Assembly: GCA_900769525.1 (NCBI GenBank)
Contig: CAAGGY010000135.1
Span: 1-23,285, forward strand
DNA: 23,285 bases
Reading direction: 5' to 3'
DNA from: an uncultured Alistipes sp.
GTDB lineage: Bacteria; Bacteroidota; Bacteroidia; Bacteroidales; Rikenellaceae
Shown: one piece after another, positions 7,272-15,203 of the stretch
Numbering within the stretch: the stretch's first letter is position 1
Layout of the letters: the number at the start of each line of letters is the position of its first letter
Translations under genes and position numbers: made by a program
The notes under the pieces: model-generated
What the model saw: the letters and a program-made list of their open reading frames with translations, nothing else
The model's database searches: none
Told to the model about the DNA's origin: nothing

Positions 7272-7300
7272 CAAAGTTATCTCTAAATCTCTATTTCAAA
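7272..7300 (-). promoter_or_regulatory. Bacteroidetes-type promoter for the antiporter gene
   Basis: On the minus strand the -7 element TAACTTTG (7279-7272) fits TAnnTTTG, and a TTTG (7300-7297) lies 17 bases upstream as the -33 element. The predicted start near 7266 leaves only about 12 bases before the ATG at 7254. The box falls between the stop at 7317 and this start, so the antiporter need not depend on the upstream genes. Confidence 0.7.
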
Positions 7301-7316
7301 GTCGATTCACACCGCT

Positions 7317-7814
7317 CTATCCTCTATTCTCAATCTTTGGCGTGCCTATTGGTCGGTACTCCGACTCGCTATACTCATAGAGAGCGTAGGCCTTACGCAG
7401 CTTCGAGCAGTACTCCACCAATATTATCGCAGCAACGTTTGTTGTTGGCATTAGGGCTATTGCCTCGAAGTCGCCACGCTCAAGTGCTGAGCGTATTGGA
7501 GCCACAAGCTCTCTGTCGTAGTACCTCTCGCGATACCTCATATAGCTACGAGCCTCATTGTCGTAGGGCACTTCACGTTGGCCGCTGCGGCGTACTACTG
7601 CGACCACAATGCCGTATAGAATCATTCCCACGCCGATGGTCAGCAGGGCCATCGACATCACCTCGGCGCTATCGTCAACGAGCAACGAGTTAACAACCAA
7701 AATCGCTACGCCAACAAGCGCAACAACAATCTGAGTAGCAATGCTCTCACGCTTTGGGGTTACAACACCCCCGGGCAAGGCATAGAGTGCCTTGCATATA
7801 TTCTCTGTATTCAT
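7317..7814 (-). CDS. Small membrane protein with two transmembrane segments, unknown function
   Basis: I do not recognise this 165-residue protein. Two hydrophobic segments are visible, about 26-46 (TQIVVALVGVAILVVNSLLV) and 55-75 (ALLTIGVGMILYGIVVAVV). They are joined by a short acidic loop (DDSAE). The C-terminal 90 residues are soluble and charged, with an Arg/Tyr-rich stretch (YMRYRERYYDREL), a helical part (APIRSALERGDFEAI) and an ATP-site-free end. It lies 63 bases after the secreted protein gene at 7878-8291, so it could belong to the tonB transcript, but the spacer may also carry its own start. No clear TAnnTTTG box was found there. Coding is supported by the sensible topology and the lack of any competing frame. 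Confidence 0.75.
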   Translation of the reverse strand: MNTENICKALYALPGGVVTPKRESIATQIVVALVGVAILVVNSLLVDDSAEVMSMALLTIGVGMILYGIVVAVVRRSGQREVPYDNEARSYMRYRERYYDRELVAPIRSALERGDFEAIALMPTTNVAAIILVEYCSKLRKAYALYEYSESEYRPIGTPKIENRG

Positions 7815-7877
7815 AATCTTCTATATGTTAATTAGTTAGTAATAGTCGTCAAAACAAATATTTGTGGCAACAACCCG

Positions 7878-8291
7878 CTAAATAATTAACCTTACAAGGC
7901 CATTGAGGTAGTAGTGGCGCGAGTAAGTGTAGAAGAGTATTTTATGGTTAAAGAGTCCTGCTCTCGATTTTGCTTGTGTAGAGTCGATAGAGCGCACAGC
8001 AACTATGGTGTAGTCGTGGCGTGTGAGTTGACGGGTGTTGCGTGCAACGGTACGCATCACGGGGGCAACGCCCTGCGACGAGTAGTCTACTACGGCCAAA
8101 CCCTGAGAGGGGCTAAGGCTTGTGATATAGCTCTCGGATGAGGTGCTACAATCTCTTTGTGGTATGCTCTGTTCGCACACAGATATCGCTACGTCAGCGG
8201 GCATTGCGCCAAGCTGCATCGTCGTGCCTGTGCCAAGCAGACAGACGATAAATGTTAAGATGAGGCGATATGTACGAAAAACTCTATGCAC
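7878..8291 (-). CDS. Small secreted protein of unknown function, GTG start
   Basis: This 137-residue frame begins with GTG in the sequence TAGTG, where the last G of the tonB stop is the first base of this start. Such an overlap suggests translational coupling. From that start the protein has a plausible signal peptide (basic MHRVFRTYR, then LILTFIVCLLGTG, with possible cleavage near Ala29 or Ala32). The mature part of about 105 residues has two cysteines (39 and 48), a Ser/Thr-rich stretch and a Tyr-rich, basic end (FYTYSRHYYLNGLVRLII). I do not recognise a family. An ATG at codon 25 would remove the signal peptide and is less likely. Position directly after tonB suggests an envelope role, but this is inference. 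Confidence 0.65.
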   Translation of the reverse strand: MHRVFRTYRLILTFIVCLLGTGTTMQLGAMPADVAISVCEQSIPQRDCSTSSESYITSLSPSQGLAVVDYSSQGVAPVMRTVARNTRQLTRHDYTIVAVRSIDSTQAKSRAGLFNHKILFYTYSRHYYLNGLVRLII

Positions 8292-9127
8292 TATTGAGCG
8301 ATGAATGTGTAGGTTATTGTTCCTCTATGTGGAGATGGTGCTGAGCCATCAATGTTAAATCGTGTGTTGTAGTTGCGGGCAGCATTTATAGCTACCTGGT
8401 TGAGGCTTGAGTTTGACGATGAGGCTACTCGTGCCGAGGTAACAGCGCCATTGCGGTCGATAAGCACCTCAAGCACTACCACACCACCACCCTTAGCCGT
8501 GTATGCTGGAACATAGAGGTTGCGGTGGTTACGCACGGGCTGTTCGAAGCTATATGTCACGGTGCAGTTGCCCTGATACTTGCTCTTGTTGTTGTCGCTC
8601 TCGCTCTTCGAGTCGCCTTTATCGTCGCCGCCACCCTTGCCGCTCTTGCCTGCACCACGCACCGAGTTCATGCCCTCCTCGTAGGCGGCACGATTAGAGT
8701 CCATACCCTCCTCAATCTCCTCCATGAGTTGCTTTATATCCTCGTCGAAGTCCGAACTTCCCGATGATTGCTCCGTTGCCGCCTCGTTCGATACTACGTT
8801 GCGCACGTTCTGCACTCGTTGTGCAAGCTCCTCGATTGATGGTATAGGCTTAACCTCTGGGCGTTTCTGCTCTTCAAACTCCTCTGGGACAATTTCGATA
8901 AGATACTCAAGGTCGATGCGCTCGACATTATAGCGTGCTGTGGCGAGTACAGTGCCTGAGAGCACAAATACTGCAAAGACAACCAACAGACCCACACGAT
9001 GGTTGAACAACCACTCACCAAAGCTCTCAGAACGTGTGTTTCCGAGGTCGATACGTGCATGGCGTCGGGGTGCTGAATGTCGACGTTGAGGACGATTTAT
9101 TTGACTTTTAGTATCTTTGTTACCCAT
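8291..9127 (-). CDS. tonB: TonB-family energy transducer
   Basis: The 278-residue protein has the classic TonB layout. A basic cytoplasmic tail (1-43, rich in Arg/His) is followed by one membrane anchor at about 44-63 (VGLLVVFAVFVLSGTVLATA). A periplasmic spacer comes next, with an acidic, Pro-containing start (PEEFEEQKRPEVKPIPS). It continues as a coiled, Glu-rich part (about 88-145) and a Gly/Lys/Asp/Ser-rich linker (150-184). The C-terminal domain (about 185-278) matches TonB-C, with GGGVVVLEVLIDRNGAVTSA followed by ARVASSSNSSLNQVAINAAR. Such proteins pass proton-motive energy from ExbBD to outer-membrane receptors. No exbB or exbD is adjacent and several TonB paralogues are usual in Bacteroidetes, so the symbol is given at family level. 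It is transcribed away from lpxC-fabZ. Confidence 0.85.
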   Translation of the reverse strand: MGNKDTKSQINRPQRRHSAPRRHARIDLGNTRSESFGEWLFNHRVGLLVVFAVFVLSGTVLATARYNVERIDLEYLIEIVPEEFEEQKRPEVKPIPSIEELAQRVQNVRNVVSNEAATEQSSGSSDFDEDIKQLMEEIEEGMDSNRAAYEEGMNSVRGAGKSGKGGGDDKGDSKSESDNNKSKYQGNCTVTYSFEQPVRNHRNLYVPAYTAKGGGVVVLEVLIDRNGAVTSARVASSSNSSLNQVAINAARNYNTRFNIDGSAPSPHRGTITYTFIAQ

Positions 9128-9146
9128 AACCTATTAATATTCCGAG

Positions 9147-9184
9147 CAAAAATAGTAATTTTTTTGAGAAAATTTATATCTTTG
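9147..9184. promoter_or_regulatory. Divergent tonB / lpxC-fabZ promoter region
   Basis: The 84-bp spacer holds one TAnnTTTG box for each direction. TATCTTTG at 9177-9184 faces lpxC-fabZ, giving a start near 9190 and a leader of about 20 bases. TATTTTTG on the minus strand (9154-9147) faces tonB. Neither has a good -33 TTTG at the expected distance. The two core regions interleave, so binding at one could affect the other. An AT palindrome ATAAAATTTTAT (9196-9207) lies just before the lpxC start. Confidence 0.5.
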
Positions 9185-9211
9185 CCCGTGATAATATAAA
9201 ATTTTATCGAA

Positions 9212-10597
9212 ATGGCAATTAAACAACGTACTCTTGCCGCTCCTATTGCATTTGAGGGTAAGGGACTGCATACAGGTTTGCAGGTAAATATGAGAGTTAT
9301 CCCAGCTGAGGATAACACCGGTATTATCTTCCGTCGTGTCGACCTTGAGGGTTGCCCTGAGGTACCCGCTTTGTGCGAGTATGTAACCGACACTTCACGT
9401 GGTACAACAATCGAGAAGGGTGCTGCAAAGGTTAGCACTATTGAGCATATCATGTCAGCACTGTGGACTCTTGAGGTCGACAATGCCATCGTTGAGATTA
9501 ACGCCCCTGAGACCCCTATCATGGATGGCTCAGCACGAGAGTATGCTGCACGTATCCTCGAGGTGGGCACTGTTGAGCAGTCGGCAGAGCGTAAATACTA
9601 TGAGGTGACAGAGAAGCAGGTCTACACTCTCACTGAGAAGGGCGTGGCTATCGTTATCTATCCCGATGATGAGTTCTCAGTATCTGTTCACGTTGACTAC
9701 AACTCTAAGGTTGTGGGTAACCAGTACTCTACATACAATCTTGCGGACAACTATGCCGAGAAGATTGCTATGTGCCGTACCTTTGTATTCTTGCACGAGC
9801 TTGAGCCTTTGATGAAGATGAATCTTATCAAGGGTGGTGACCTCGATAACGCTATCGTCGTTGTTGAGAACCCAGTCTCTGATGAGCAGCTCGAGCACCT
9901 CAAATCAATCTTTGGTAAGGACAATATCGAGATTACTGGCGGCTATTTGAACAACCAGCAGTTGCGTGCCAACAATGAGCTCGCACGCCACAAGCTTCTC
10001 GACCTGCTTGGCGACTTCGCTCTGCTCGGTATGCGCATCAAGGGCCGTGTGTGGGCAACACGTCCAGGTCACTTTGCAAACACAGAGTTTATGAAGGAGC
10101 TCAGCCGCACAATCCGTCGTAGCGGTGAGAAGCCTTCGTTCAAGTATAGCGCAAAGGAGCAGCCACTCTTGGATATCAACCAGATTAAGTCGTTGCTTCC
10201 TCACCGTCCTCCATTCTTGCTTGTTGACCGTGTGTTCCACATCGAGGATAATGCAATTGGCGGTATCAAGAACGTATCTATGAACGAGCCATTCTTCGTG
10301 GGTCACTTCCCTGAGGAGCCTGTAATGCCAGGTGTGCTTATCATCGAGGCGTTGGCTCAGTGCTGCGGTATCTTGGTGTTGAACAAGGTGGAGAATCCTA
10401 AGGACTACTCTACATACTTCCTCAAGGCCGATGGCGTGAAGTGGAAGCGTAAGGTTGTTCCTGGCGATACGTTGCAACTTGAGTGCCAGATTGTCGATAT
10501 GCGTCGTGGCATCTGCACTGCGGAGTGCAAAGCATTTGTTGGCGGTCAGCTCGCTTGCGAGGCAGTTCTCACAGCGCAGATTGCCAAGAATAAGTAG
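9212..10597 (+). CDS. lpxC-fabZ: Bifunctional LpxC deacetylase / FabZ dehydratase fusion
   Basis: This 461-residue protein joins two enzymes, a fusion typical of Bacteroidetes. LpxC (about 1-300) removes the acetyl group from UDP-3-O-acyl-GlcNAc, the committed step of lipid A synthesis. Its zinc ligands are visible as His79 (STIEHIMSAL), His250 and Asp254 (ARHKLLDLLGD), with catalytic Glu78 and His277 (RPGHFAN). FabZ (about 312-461) dehydrates 3-hydroxyacyl-ACP and shows LLPHRPPFLLVDRV plus catalytic His355 and Glu369 in GHFPEEPVMPGVLIIEA. All key residues are intact, so both activities should be present. lpxA follows after 29 bases in the same direction. lpxD, often found just upstream of this fusion in Bacteroides, is not here. 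The cytoplasmic enzymes compete for the same hydroxyacyl-ACP pool, which may explain the fusion. Confidence 0.97.
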   Translation: MAIKQRTLAAPIAFEGKGLHTGLQVNMRVIPAEDNTGIIFRRVDLEGCPEVPALCEYVTDTSRGTTIEKGAAKVSTIEHIMSALWTLEVDNAIVEINAPETPIMDGSAREYAARILEVGTVEQSAERKYYEVTEKQVYTLTEKGVAIVIYPDDEFSVSVHVDYNSKVVGNQYSTYNLADNYAEKIAMCRTFVFLHELEPLMKMNLIKGGDLDNAIVVVENPVSDEQLEHLKSIFGKDNIEITGGYLNNQQLRANNELARHKLLDLLGDFALLGMRIKGRVWATRPGHFANTEFMKELSRTIRRSGEKPSFKYSAKEQPLLDINQIKSLLPHRPPFLLVDRVFHIEDNAIGGIKNVSMNEPFFVGHFPEEPVMPGVLIIEALAQCCGILVLNKVENPKDYSTYFLKADGVKWKRKVVPGDTLQLECQIVDMRRGICTAECKAFVGGQLACEAVLTAQIAKNK

Positions 10598-10626
10598 TAT
10601 TCGGACACAAACAAAATTAACTCTAT

Positions 10627-11412
10627 ATGATTAGTAACTTAGCTTACGTTCACCCAGATGCAAAGATTGGTAAGAACGTGACCATCGAGCCCTTTGCATA
10701 TATCGAGGGCGACGTGGTAATTGGCGACGACTGCTGGATCGGTCCACACGCCATCATCTACAATGGTGCTCGCTTGGGTAAGGGCAACAAGGTTCACCCA
10801 GGTGCTTGCATCGCTTGCTTGCCTCAGGATTTGAAGTTTGCTGGCGAGCAGACAACAGCCGTTATCGGCGATAATAACGACATTCGTGAGTGTGTGACTA
10901 TCGCTCGTGGTACTGCATCACGTGGCACCACCGTGGTGGGTAACAACAACCTCCTTATGGCATACGTTCACGTTGCTCACGACGACGTTGTGGGTAGCAA
11001 CTGTGTCATCGCTAACCGAGTATCACTCGCTGGCGAGGTTGAAATTGGCGATTGGGTAGTTATCGGTGGTCATGCAGCACTACACCAGTGGATTCACGTT
11101 GGCGACCACGCAATGATTCAGGGTGGTGCTCTTGTTTCGCAGGATGTGCCTCCATTTATCATCGCAACACATGGCGAGACTCACTATGCAGGTATCAACA
11201 AGGTGGGCCTCTCACGTCGTGGCTTTAGCGCAGAGCAGATTGAGTCTATCCACAACACCTGCCGTGTGTTGTTCCAGAGCGAGCTCAACTACCAGGCTGG
11301 CTGCGATAAGGCTGAGGCAGAGATTCCTGAGACTGCGGAGCGTAACAAGCTTATCGAGTTTATCCGTGGCTCTAAGCGTGGTGTTATCAAGCAGTATATG
11401 TCACGCCGATAG
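10627..11412 (+). CDS. lpxA: UDP-N-acetylglucosamine acyltransferase LpxA
   Basis: The 261-residue protein has the normal length of LpxA, which moves a 3-hydroxyacyl chain from ACP to UDP-GlcNAc in the first step of lipid A synthesis. Residues 1-190 are hexapeptide repeats that form a left-handed beta helix (IGKNVTIEPFAYIEGDVVIG and similar). The catalytic base is His118 in YVHVAHDD, matching His125 of E. coli. Other landmarks are GGHAALHQWIHVGDHAMIQG (138-157) and SQDVPPFIIATH (161-172), followed by GLSRRGFSAEQI at the start of the helical C-terminal domain. It is the second gene of the lpxC-fabZ operon, 29 bases behind it, and ends at the terminator at 11436-11472. Function is considered certain; acyl-chain length preference cannot be read from the sequence. 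Confidence 0.96.
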   Translation: MISNLAYVHPDAKIGKNVTIEPFAYIEGDVVIGDDCWIGPHAIIYNGARLGKGNKVHPGACIACLPQDLKFAGEQTTAVIGDNNDIRECVTIARGTASRGTTVVGNNNLLMAYVHVAHDDVVGSNCVIANRVSLAGEVEIGDWVVIGGHAALHQWIHVGDHAMIQGGALVSQDVPPFIIATHGETHYAGINKVGLSRRGFSAEQIESIHNTCRVLFQSELNYQAGCDKAEAEIPETAERNKLIEFIRGSKRGVIKQYMSRR

Positions 11413-11435
11413 TCAAGCACTCGACAATATTGCAA

Positions 11436-11472
11436 AAATAAGGCACTGTCCACATCGGATAGTGCCTTATTT
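11436..11472. terminator. Bidirectional terminator between lpxA and the lipoprotein operon
   Basis: A perfect 12-bp outer stem (11436-11447 with 11461-11472) continues through four inner pairs (one G-T) to a 5-base loop at 11452-11456. The minus strand carries a run of five T after the stem, so it should end the long lipoprotein operon efficiently. The plus-strand tail is less T-rich. It lies 23 bases after the lpxA stop and 18 bases after the stop at 11491. Confidence 0.88.
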
Positions 11473-11490
11473 CTGTCTGCTGCCTAAGCC

Positions 11491-13929
11491 TTAGAACTTC
11501 GTAACCTCACGGCCTGCAGCGTAGTAGCTGTGAATCTTAACCTTACTGTCGGTGTCAAGGATAACCATTACGACGATATCGCCGCCCCACTGGTCGTCGT
11601 ACGACTGCAATGCCTCATACTTAGGATCCCAAGAGCTGCCGCCATCGACATACCTCACGGCGATATCCTCCTTAGCAATCTTGTACGAGCCGATAACCTT
11701 GTTCTTCTCCACATACTCGCTAAGAGCCTCCTTAACCTGGCTCTCTACCTCCGATGTCTTGCCGTTGAAACGTATGAACCACACCTTGTCAACATTGTCG
11801 CTGAACTCTGTAGCTGTAAGCTCGGCGCTGATGCGGTCGTCGACAACCTCGATAACATTGACGCTAAGCGTTGCATCGCCCGTACCCTTATAGCTGAGTG
11901 AGCCCTCCTCGATAACCTCCTCCATAGTGGTGTAGTACTCAGTCGCAAGGCCAGCAAGAGTTGTTACGCATACCATCTCACCAGCACGGCCATTAGCATC
12001 AATTGCCGAAGCATACAAATAGTAGTTAGTAGCAGGGTGGTAGATGTTTACTACGCAGGTAGCCACGCCATCAACAATTTCATACTCCTCACGGTAGTTC
12101 TGATAGTCGTCAGCATCCATGATATACTCCAAGTTGTCGGCATAAGCTGAGTGGTCAGACGATGGTGCTGCGTAGAGACGTACCTTTGTAGCGTTGGCAT
12201 CGGTTGTGAGCTTCACGGTGAGTGTCTCGTGAGATGTCTGAGCCTCAATCTCGGCAGCTGTAATCTTAGCCACACCAGTGAGCGATGGACGGAGTGTGCG
12301 GAATGTGGTGTAAGCCACCTCGCCAACCTTACCATCCTTAATAGCCACGGCATAGGCCACGTACTCGGTGTCGATAGCGAAGATGTCGCTAAGCTGGTAT
12401 GAGATAGGCTCTGAGTAGATTGCAGGAACACCCTTCACGGCACTTGCAATGTAAGCCTTAATCTGCTCGTCGCTCTTACCCTCGAAGTCGAATGGGTTCT
12501 CGGTGTCGGCCTTAGCGAGTGCTGGGTCGATATAGCCTGAGAGCACCTTTGCACCAACCTCAGTTGTCACGGTAGTGTTTGCCGATGTGAGGCCAATCTC
12601 CGATACCTCCACGCTAATAGGTGTTGTGCCGTTGAGCTCCACCTCAGGGATTACCACCTCCTTAGTAGTTACGGTATAGTTGCCCTTATCATCCTCGCCA
12701 TAAACTGCGATGGTGTACGATGTCTTAGGCAAGAGGATGATACCAGCATTCTCGTTACTATCGGTGCGTGAGTTACGTACCAAGTCCTGCTCTGAGAATG
12801 TGCGGCTCTCGGTTGCAGAGTTAAAGATAGCAAATGGGTAGCTTGGGTCTGGGTTGAGCGATGCCTGTGCCTGCTCCACGAAGATGTTGCGCTCGTAAGC
12901 CGAGGTGTGTACAATACCTGCCACATAGCGCACGCAGTGCTCCTTCTTCGATACTACAGCATCGAGAGTGTAGGCCGTAAGGTTTTCAATAGTGATATCT
13001 GCCACGGGCGAGATGACGGTAAAATCGACAATCTTCTCCTCGCCCTCGTTGATAGCGTTCTCAGCACGGAAGATAAACTGATACTCACGGTCGTACTCCA
13101 CCTTGAACTCAACGCTCTTAGCCTCGTTGCCCTCCACTACGGTGTAGTTAGCATCCTCAGCATCGTCGTAGATACCCCAGTACCAATGGTCGGTATCCTC
13201 CGAAGGTGTAACGTCGAAGCTCACGGTCATCGCTGCCTCGTCGAAGTGAGGCTTCGATACCGAGATTGTAGGCACTGCAAGCTCAAAGAAGCACTGCGCT
13301 GTAACGAAGTCGCTTGTGATGTTACCGCACTCGGCAAAGGCACGAAGCTCCATGGTCTTACCCCAAGTGTAGGGGAAGCTGATAACCATCTCTGAGTTGC
13401 CCTTTACGACGTTCCACTCCAATGTAGAGTTGTCCTCATCCGTAGCATAGCTCTGCCAGTACCACACCTCGGTAGCCTTCGATGGGTAGATAGTGGCCTC
13501 TGCCATAGATGTCTGCTCGTTGAGGGTAATCTCGCCAATGGTGAGTGTCACCTCACCCTCAGGCATAGCGCAGAACCTCTTCTCGGCGATGTCGCTCTTG
13601 CCAGCCTTGTTCTCGGCATAGGCTGTGATGGTGTACTCAATGCCATACTGGGCAGTAAACTTAATCTGCTTACCTGCTGCACCCTCCTCCTTGGTCATCA
13701 TAGCATCCTCGGTGTCGATGCCACCCTTTACCATCCAGTACCACGCCGTAGCATCTGACGAAGGTACGATCATCACGCTTACCTCCATAGTCTCAGCGTT
13801 GAACTCAGGTGTCATAATGCCGATTGTCGGCTTCTGAGCGGGAGTCTCTGCTGGCTCCTTGTCGCAACTCCATCCTGCGAGTGCAACAACTGCCGCCATA
13901 ATGGCGACTGCAAATTTTCTTAGCTTCAT
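11491..13929 (-). CDS. Large lipoprotein with three 93-residue WYW repeats and further FN3/Ig-like domains
   Basis: The 812-residue product has a lipoprotein signal peptide with Cys22 (AGWSC) and DKEPAE after it. Three tandem beta-sandwich repeats are clear: WYW occurs at residues 63-65, 156-158 and 249-251, exactly 93 apart. It is preceded each time by a 'PS..A/T' strand (PSSDATAWYW, PSKATEVWYW, PSEDTDHWYW) and followed by a 'Y...a.AE' strand. At least two further domains, about 310-430 and 435-555, have FN3-like ends (TSYTIAVYGEDDKGNY, TEYVAYAVAIKDGKVG), and another follows at about 560-680 (NYYLYASAIDANGRAG). The C-terminal 130 residues look different and end in VKIHSYYAAGREVTKF. No catalytic motif is seen. 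It is the last gene of the long operon, 19 bases behind the small lipoprotein. A scaffold or binding role at the surface is inferred. Confidence 0.82.
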   Translation of the reverse strand: MKLRKFAVAIMAAVVALAGWSCDKEPAETPAQKPTIGIMTPEFNAETMEVSVMIVPSSDATAWYWMVKGGIDTEDAMMTKEEGAAGKQIKFTAQYGIEYTITAYAENKAGKSDIAEKRFCAMPEGEVTLTIGEITLNEQTSMAEATIYPSKATEVWYWQSYATDEDNSTLEWNVVKGNSEMVISFPYTWGKTMELRAFAECGNITSDFVTAQCFFELAVPTISVSKPHFDEAAMTVSFDVTPSEDTDHWYWGIYDDAEDANYTVVEGNEAKSVEFKVEYDREYQFIFRAENAINEGEEKIVDFTVISPVADITIENLTAYTLDAVVSKKEHCVRYVAGIVHTSAYERNIFVEQAQASLNPDPSYPFAIFNSATESRTFSEQDLVRNSRTDSNENAGIILLPKTSYTIAVYGEDDKGNYTVTTKEVVIPEVELNGTTPISVEVSEIGLTSANTTVTTEVGAKVLSGYIDPALAKADTENPFDFEGKSDEQIKAYIASAVKGVPAIYSEPISYQLSDIFAIDTEYVAYAVAIKDGKVGEVAYTTFRTLRPSLTGVAKITAAEIEAQTSHETLTVKLTTDANATKVRLYAAPSSDHSAYADNLEYIMDADDYQNYREEYEIVDGVATCVVNIYHPATNYYLYASAIDANGRAGEMVCVTTLAGLATEYYTTMEEVIEEGSLSYKGTGDATLSVNVIEVVDDRISAELTATEFSDNVDKVWFIRFNGKTSEVESQVKEALSEYVEKNKVIGSYKIAKEDIAVRYVDGGSSWDPKYEALQSYDDQWGGDIVVMVILDTDSKVKIHSYYAAGREVTKF

Positions 13930-13948
13930 TGTTGTATCCTATTTAGTG

Positions 13949-14404
13949 TTAATATAATTCTGGTAGGGTGCCCACGTAGATAAAATCCATCGTCTGGTTG
14001 CCCTTGCGAGCTACCCACTGCATACGGGTGCCATCGCCTATGAGCTTAATGTCGTAGGTGTTGCTCCACTTGCCAACACCATTGTCGTATGCACCCGATA
14101 GGGTGTAGCTGCCATCCTCCTCCTGGGTGATGTTGTAACTACCTGTGGTCTTGCGTGAGTACATCGAGTTGATGTTATCCCACATGGTGTATCGCTGCTC
14201 GATATCTAATTCTATATATAGGTGTGTGCCCTCAGCCAACTCAGCACCCTGCCAATGGCTGAGCTGCCACGCACCTGCTATCACGTCGTAGGAGACAGCC
14301 ATGGTGTTCTGCTCCTGTGGTAGTGGCGCTGGCTTTTCGCAACTTGAGGCGCCAAGTGCTAAGATAAGAAGTAGCGTTTGGTAGATTCTCTTAAATGCTC
14401 TCAT
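13949..14404 (-). CDS. Small lipocalin-like lipoprotein
   Basis: This 151-residue protein has a lipoprotein signal peptide ending at Cys22 (GASSC), followed by EKPAPLPQ. The mature part begins with YDVIAGAWQLSHWQG, the 'G.W.l' opening seen in lipocalin-like domains of Bacteroidetes lipoproteins. Alternating strands follow: LYIELDIEQRYTMW, TTGSYNITQEEDGSYTLSG and MQWVARKGNQTMDFIYV. This suggests a small beta barrel that could hold a hydrophobic ligand. The assignment rests on pattern only. The start is 4 bases after the stop of the DUF1573-type gene, so it is surely in the same operon and possibly coupled in translation. Confidence 0.78.
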   Translation of the reverse strand: MRAFKRIYQTLLLILALGASSCEKPAPLPQEQNTMAVSYDVIAGAWQLSHWQGAELAEGTHLYIELDIEQRYTMWDNINSMYSRKTTGSYNITQEEDGSYTLSGAYDNGVGKWSNTYDIKLIGDGTRMQWVARKGNQTMDFIYVGTLPELY

Positions 14405-14408
14405 ATTT

Positions 14409-15200
14409 TTACTTCGTTATTGTTACTTTGATTGCTCGTTCGGTGGGTTTCCCTTCGCACCCTTCGATAATTAGTAGTGTCTGTAGCTCTTGGTTAAGCT
14501 CCTCGGTTGCTGTGTAGCTAATCACAATCTTGCCCTCTTGGCCTGGTTGTAGCGTTGTGGGGCTGAGGCTGAAGTTTAGCCCTTCGACGAGTGGCTTTGC
14601 CCATAGTCGTAGGCTCTGCTTGCCACCATTGGCTACGCTGATACTCTCGCTGCGTGTAGCGCCTGGTCTTACGCCGTTTAGCAGCACCTGCTTGCGACTT
14701 AGGTATAGCGCTCCCACACGGTGTGCAAGGTGTGGAAAGCGGTTAGTTGAGCGTATAGAGCCACAAAGTGTTAGGCGCTCGGTAGGGTGGCTTGCGTCAA
14801 GCGAGGTGTAGACCAACACCTCCTGACTAAACCTGCCACTGCGACCCTTGGGCGAGAACTCAACCTCGATAGTAGTGCTCTGCTTAGGCTCAAGTGTCGT
14901 GGGGCGTGTCAGTACCTTTAGGCAGCTGCACGTTGAGCGTAGCTGTGTGATTGTAACACTTGAACTTGTCATGTTGCCTATCACAAAACTGCTCCTTACA
15001 CTCTCGGTATCGCTAATCTCGCCAAGCTCTATTGTCCTATTTTGTGCTGCGATAGCTCGATTTGCCGTGGTTGAGAGTTTGGGGTGTGCAATACTGTCGA
15101 GCTCCCTACGTGATGGTAGTCTGTCGAGCTGTGCGCTAAGCGACTGAATACCAATAAGTAGTAGAGCTACGCACCACACTATGCCTCTCGCTCGATGCAT
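14409..15200 (-). CDS. DUF1573-type secreted protein, two Ig-like domains
   Basis: The 263-residue protein has a signal peptide without a lipobox (MHRARGIVWCVALLLIGIQS, cleavage probably after LSA near residue 23), so it should be periplasmic or secreted. Residues about 50-150 match DUF1573: an 'IELGEISDTESVRSSFVIGN' opening, the Cys-Ser-Cys pair at 91-93 in RSTCSCL, and the LEPKQSTTIEVEFSPKGRSG segment. A second, diverged Ig-like domain (about 155-263) repeats the plan with SISVANGGKQSLRL and LQPGQEGKIVISYTA but lacks the Cys pair. DUF1573 has no settled function; the fold resembles ASPM/SPD-2/Hydin Ig domains. The gene starts 3 bases after the protease stop and is followed 4 bases later by the small lipoprotein, so all three are co-translated. 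It may be a partner of the protease, which is inference. Confidence 0.83.
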   Translation of the reverse strand: MHRARGIVWCVALLLIGIQSLSAQLDRLPSRRELDSIAHPKLSTTANRAIAAQNRTIELGEISDTESVRSSFVIGNMTSSSVTITQLRSTCSCLKVLTRPTTLEPKQSTTIEVEFSPKGRSGRFSQEVLVYTSLDASHPTERLTLCGSIRSTNRFPHLAHRVGALYLSRKQVLLNGVRPGATRSESISVANGGKQSLRLWAKPLVEGLNFSLSPTTLQPGQEGKIVISYTATEELNQELQTLLIIEGCEGKPTERAIKVTITK

Positions 15201-15203
15201 ACT

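Noticed and set aside
7854..7865. Perfect 12-bp palindrome ACAAATATTTGT as an operator
   Set aside because: A few perfect 12-mers are expected by chance in 23 kb, and no matching promoter box or second copy was seen.
9905..10477. 190-codon minus-strand open frame
   Set aside because: Antisense to the conserved LpxC-FabZ fusion, whose catalytic residues are all intact.
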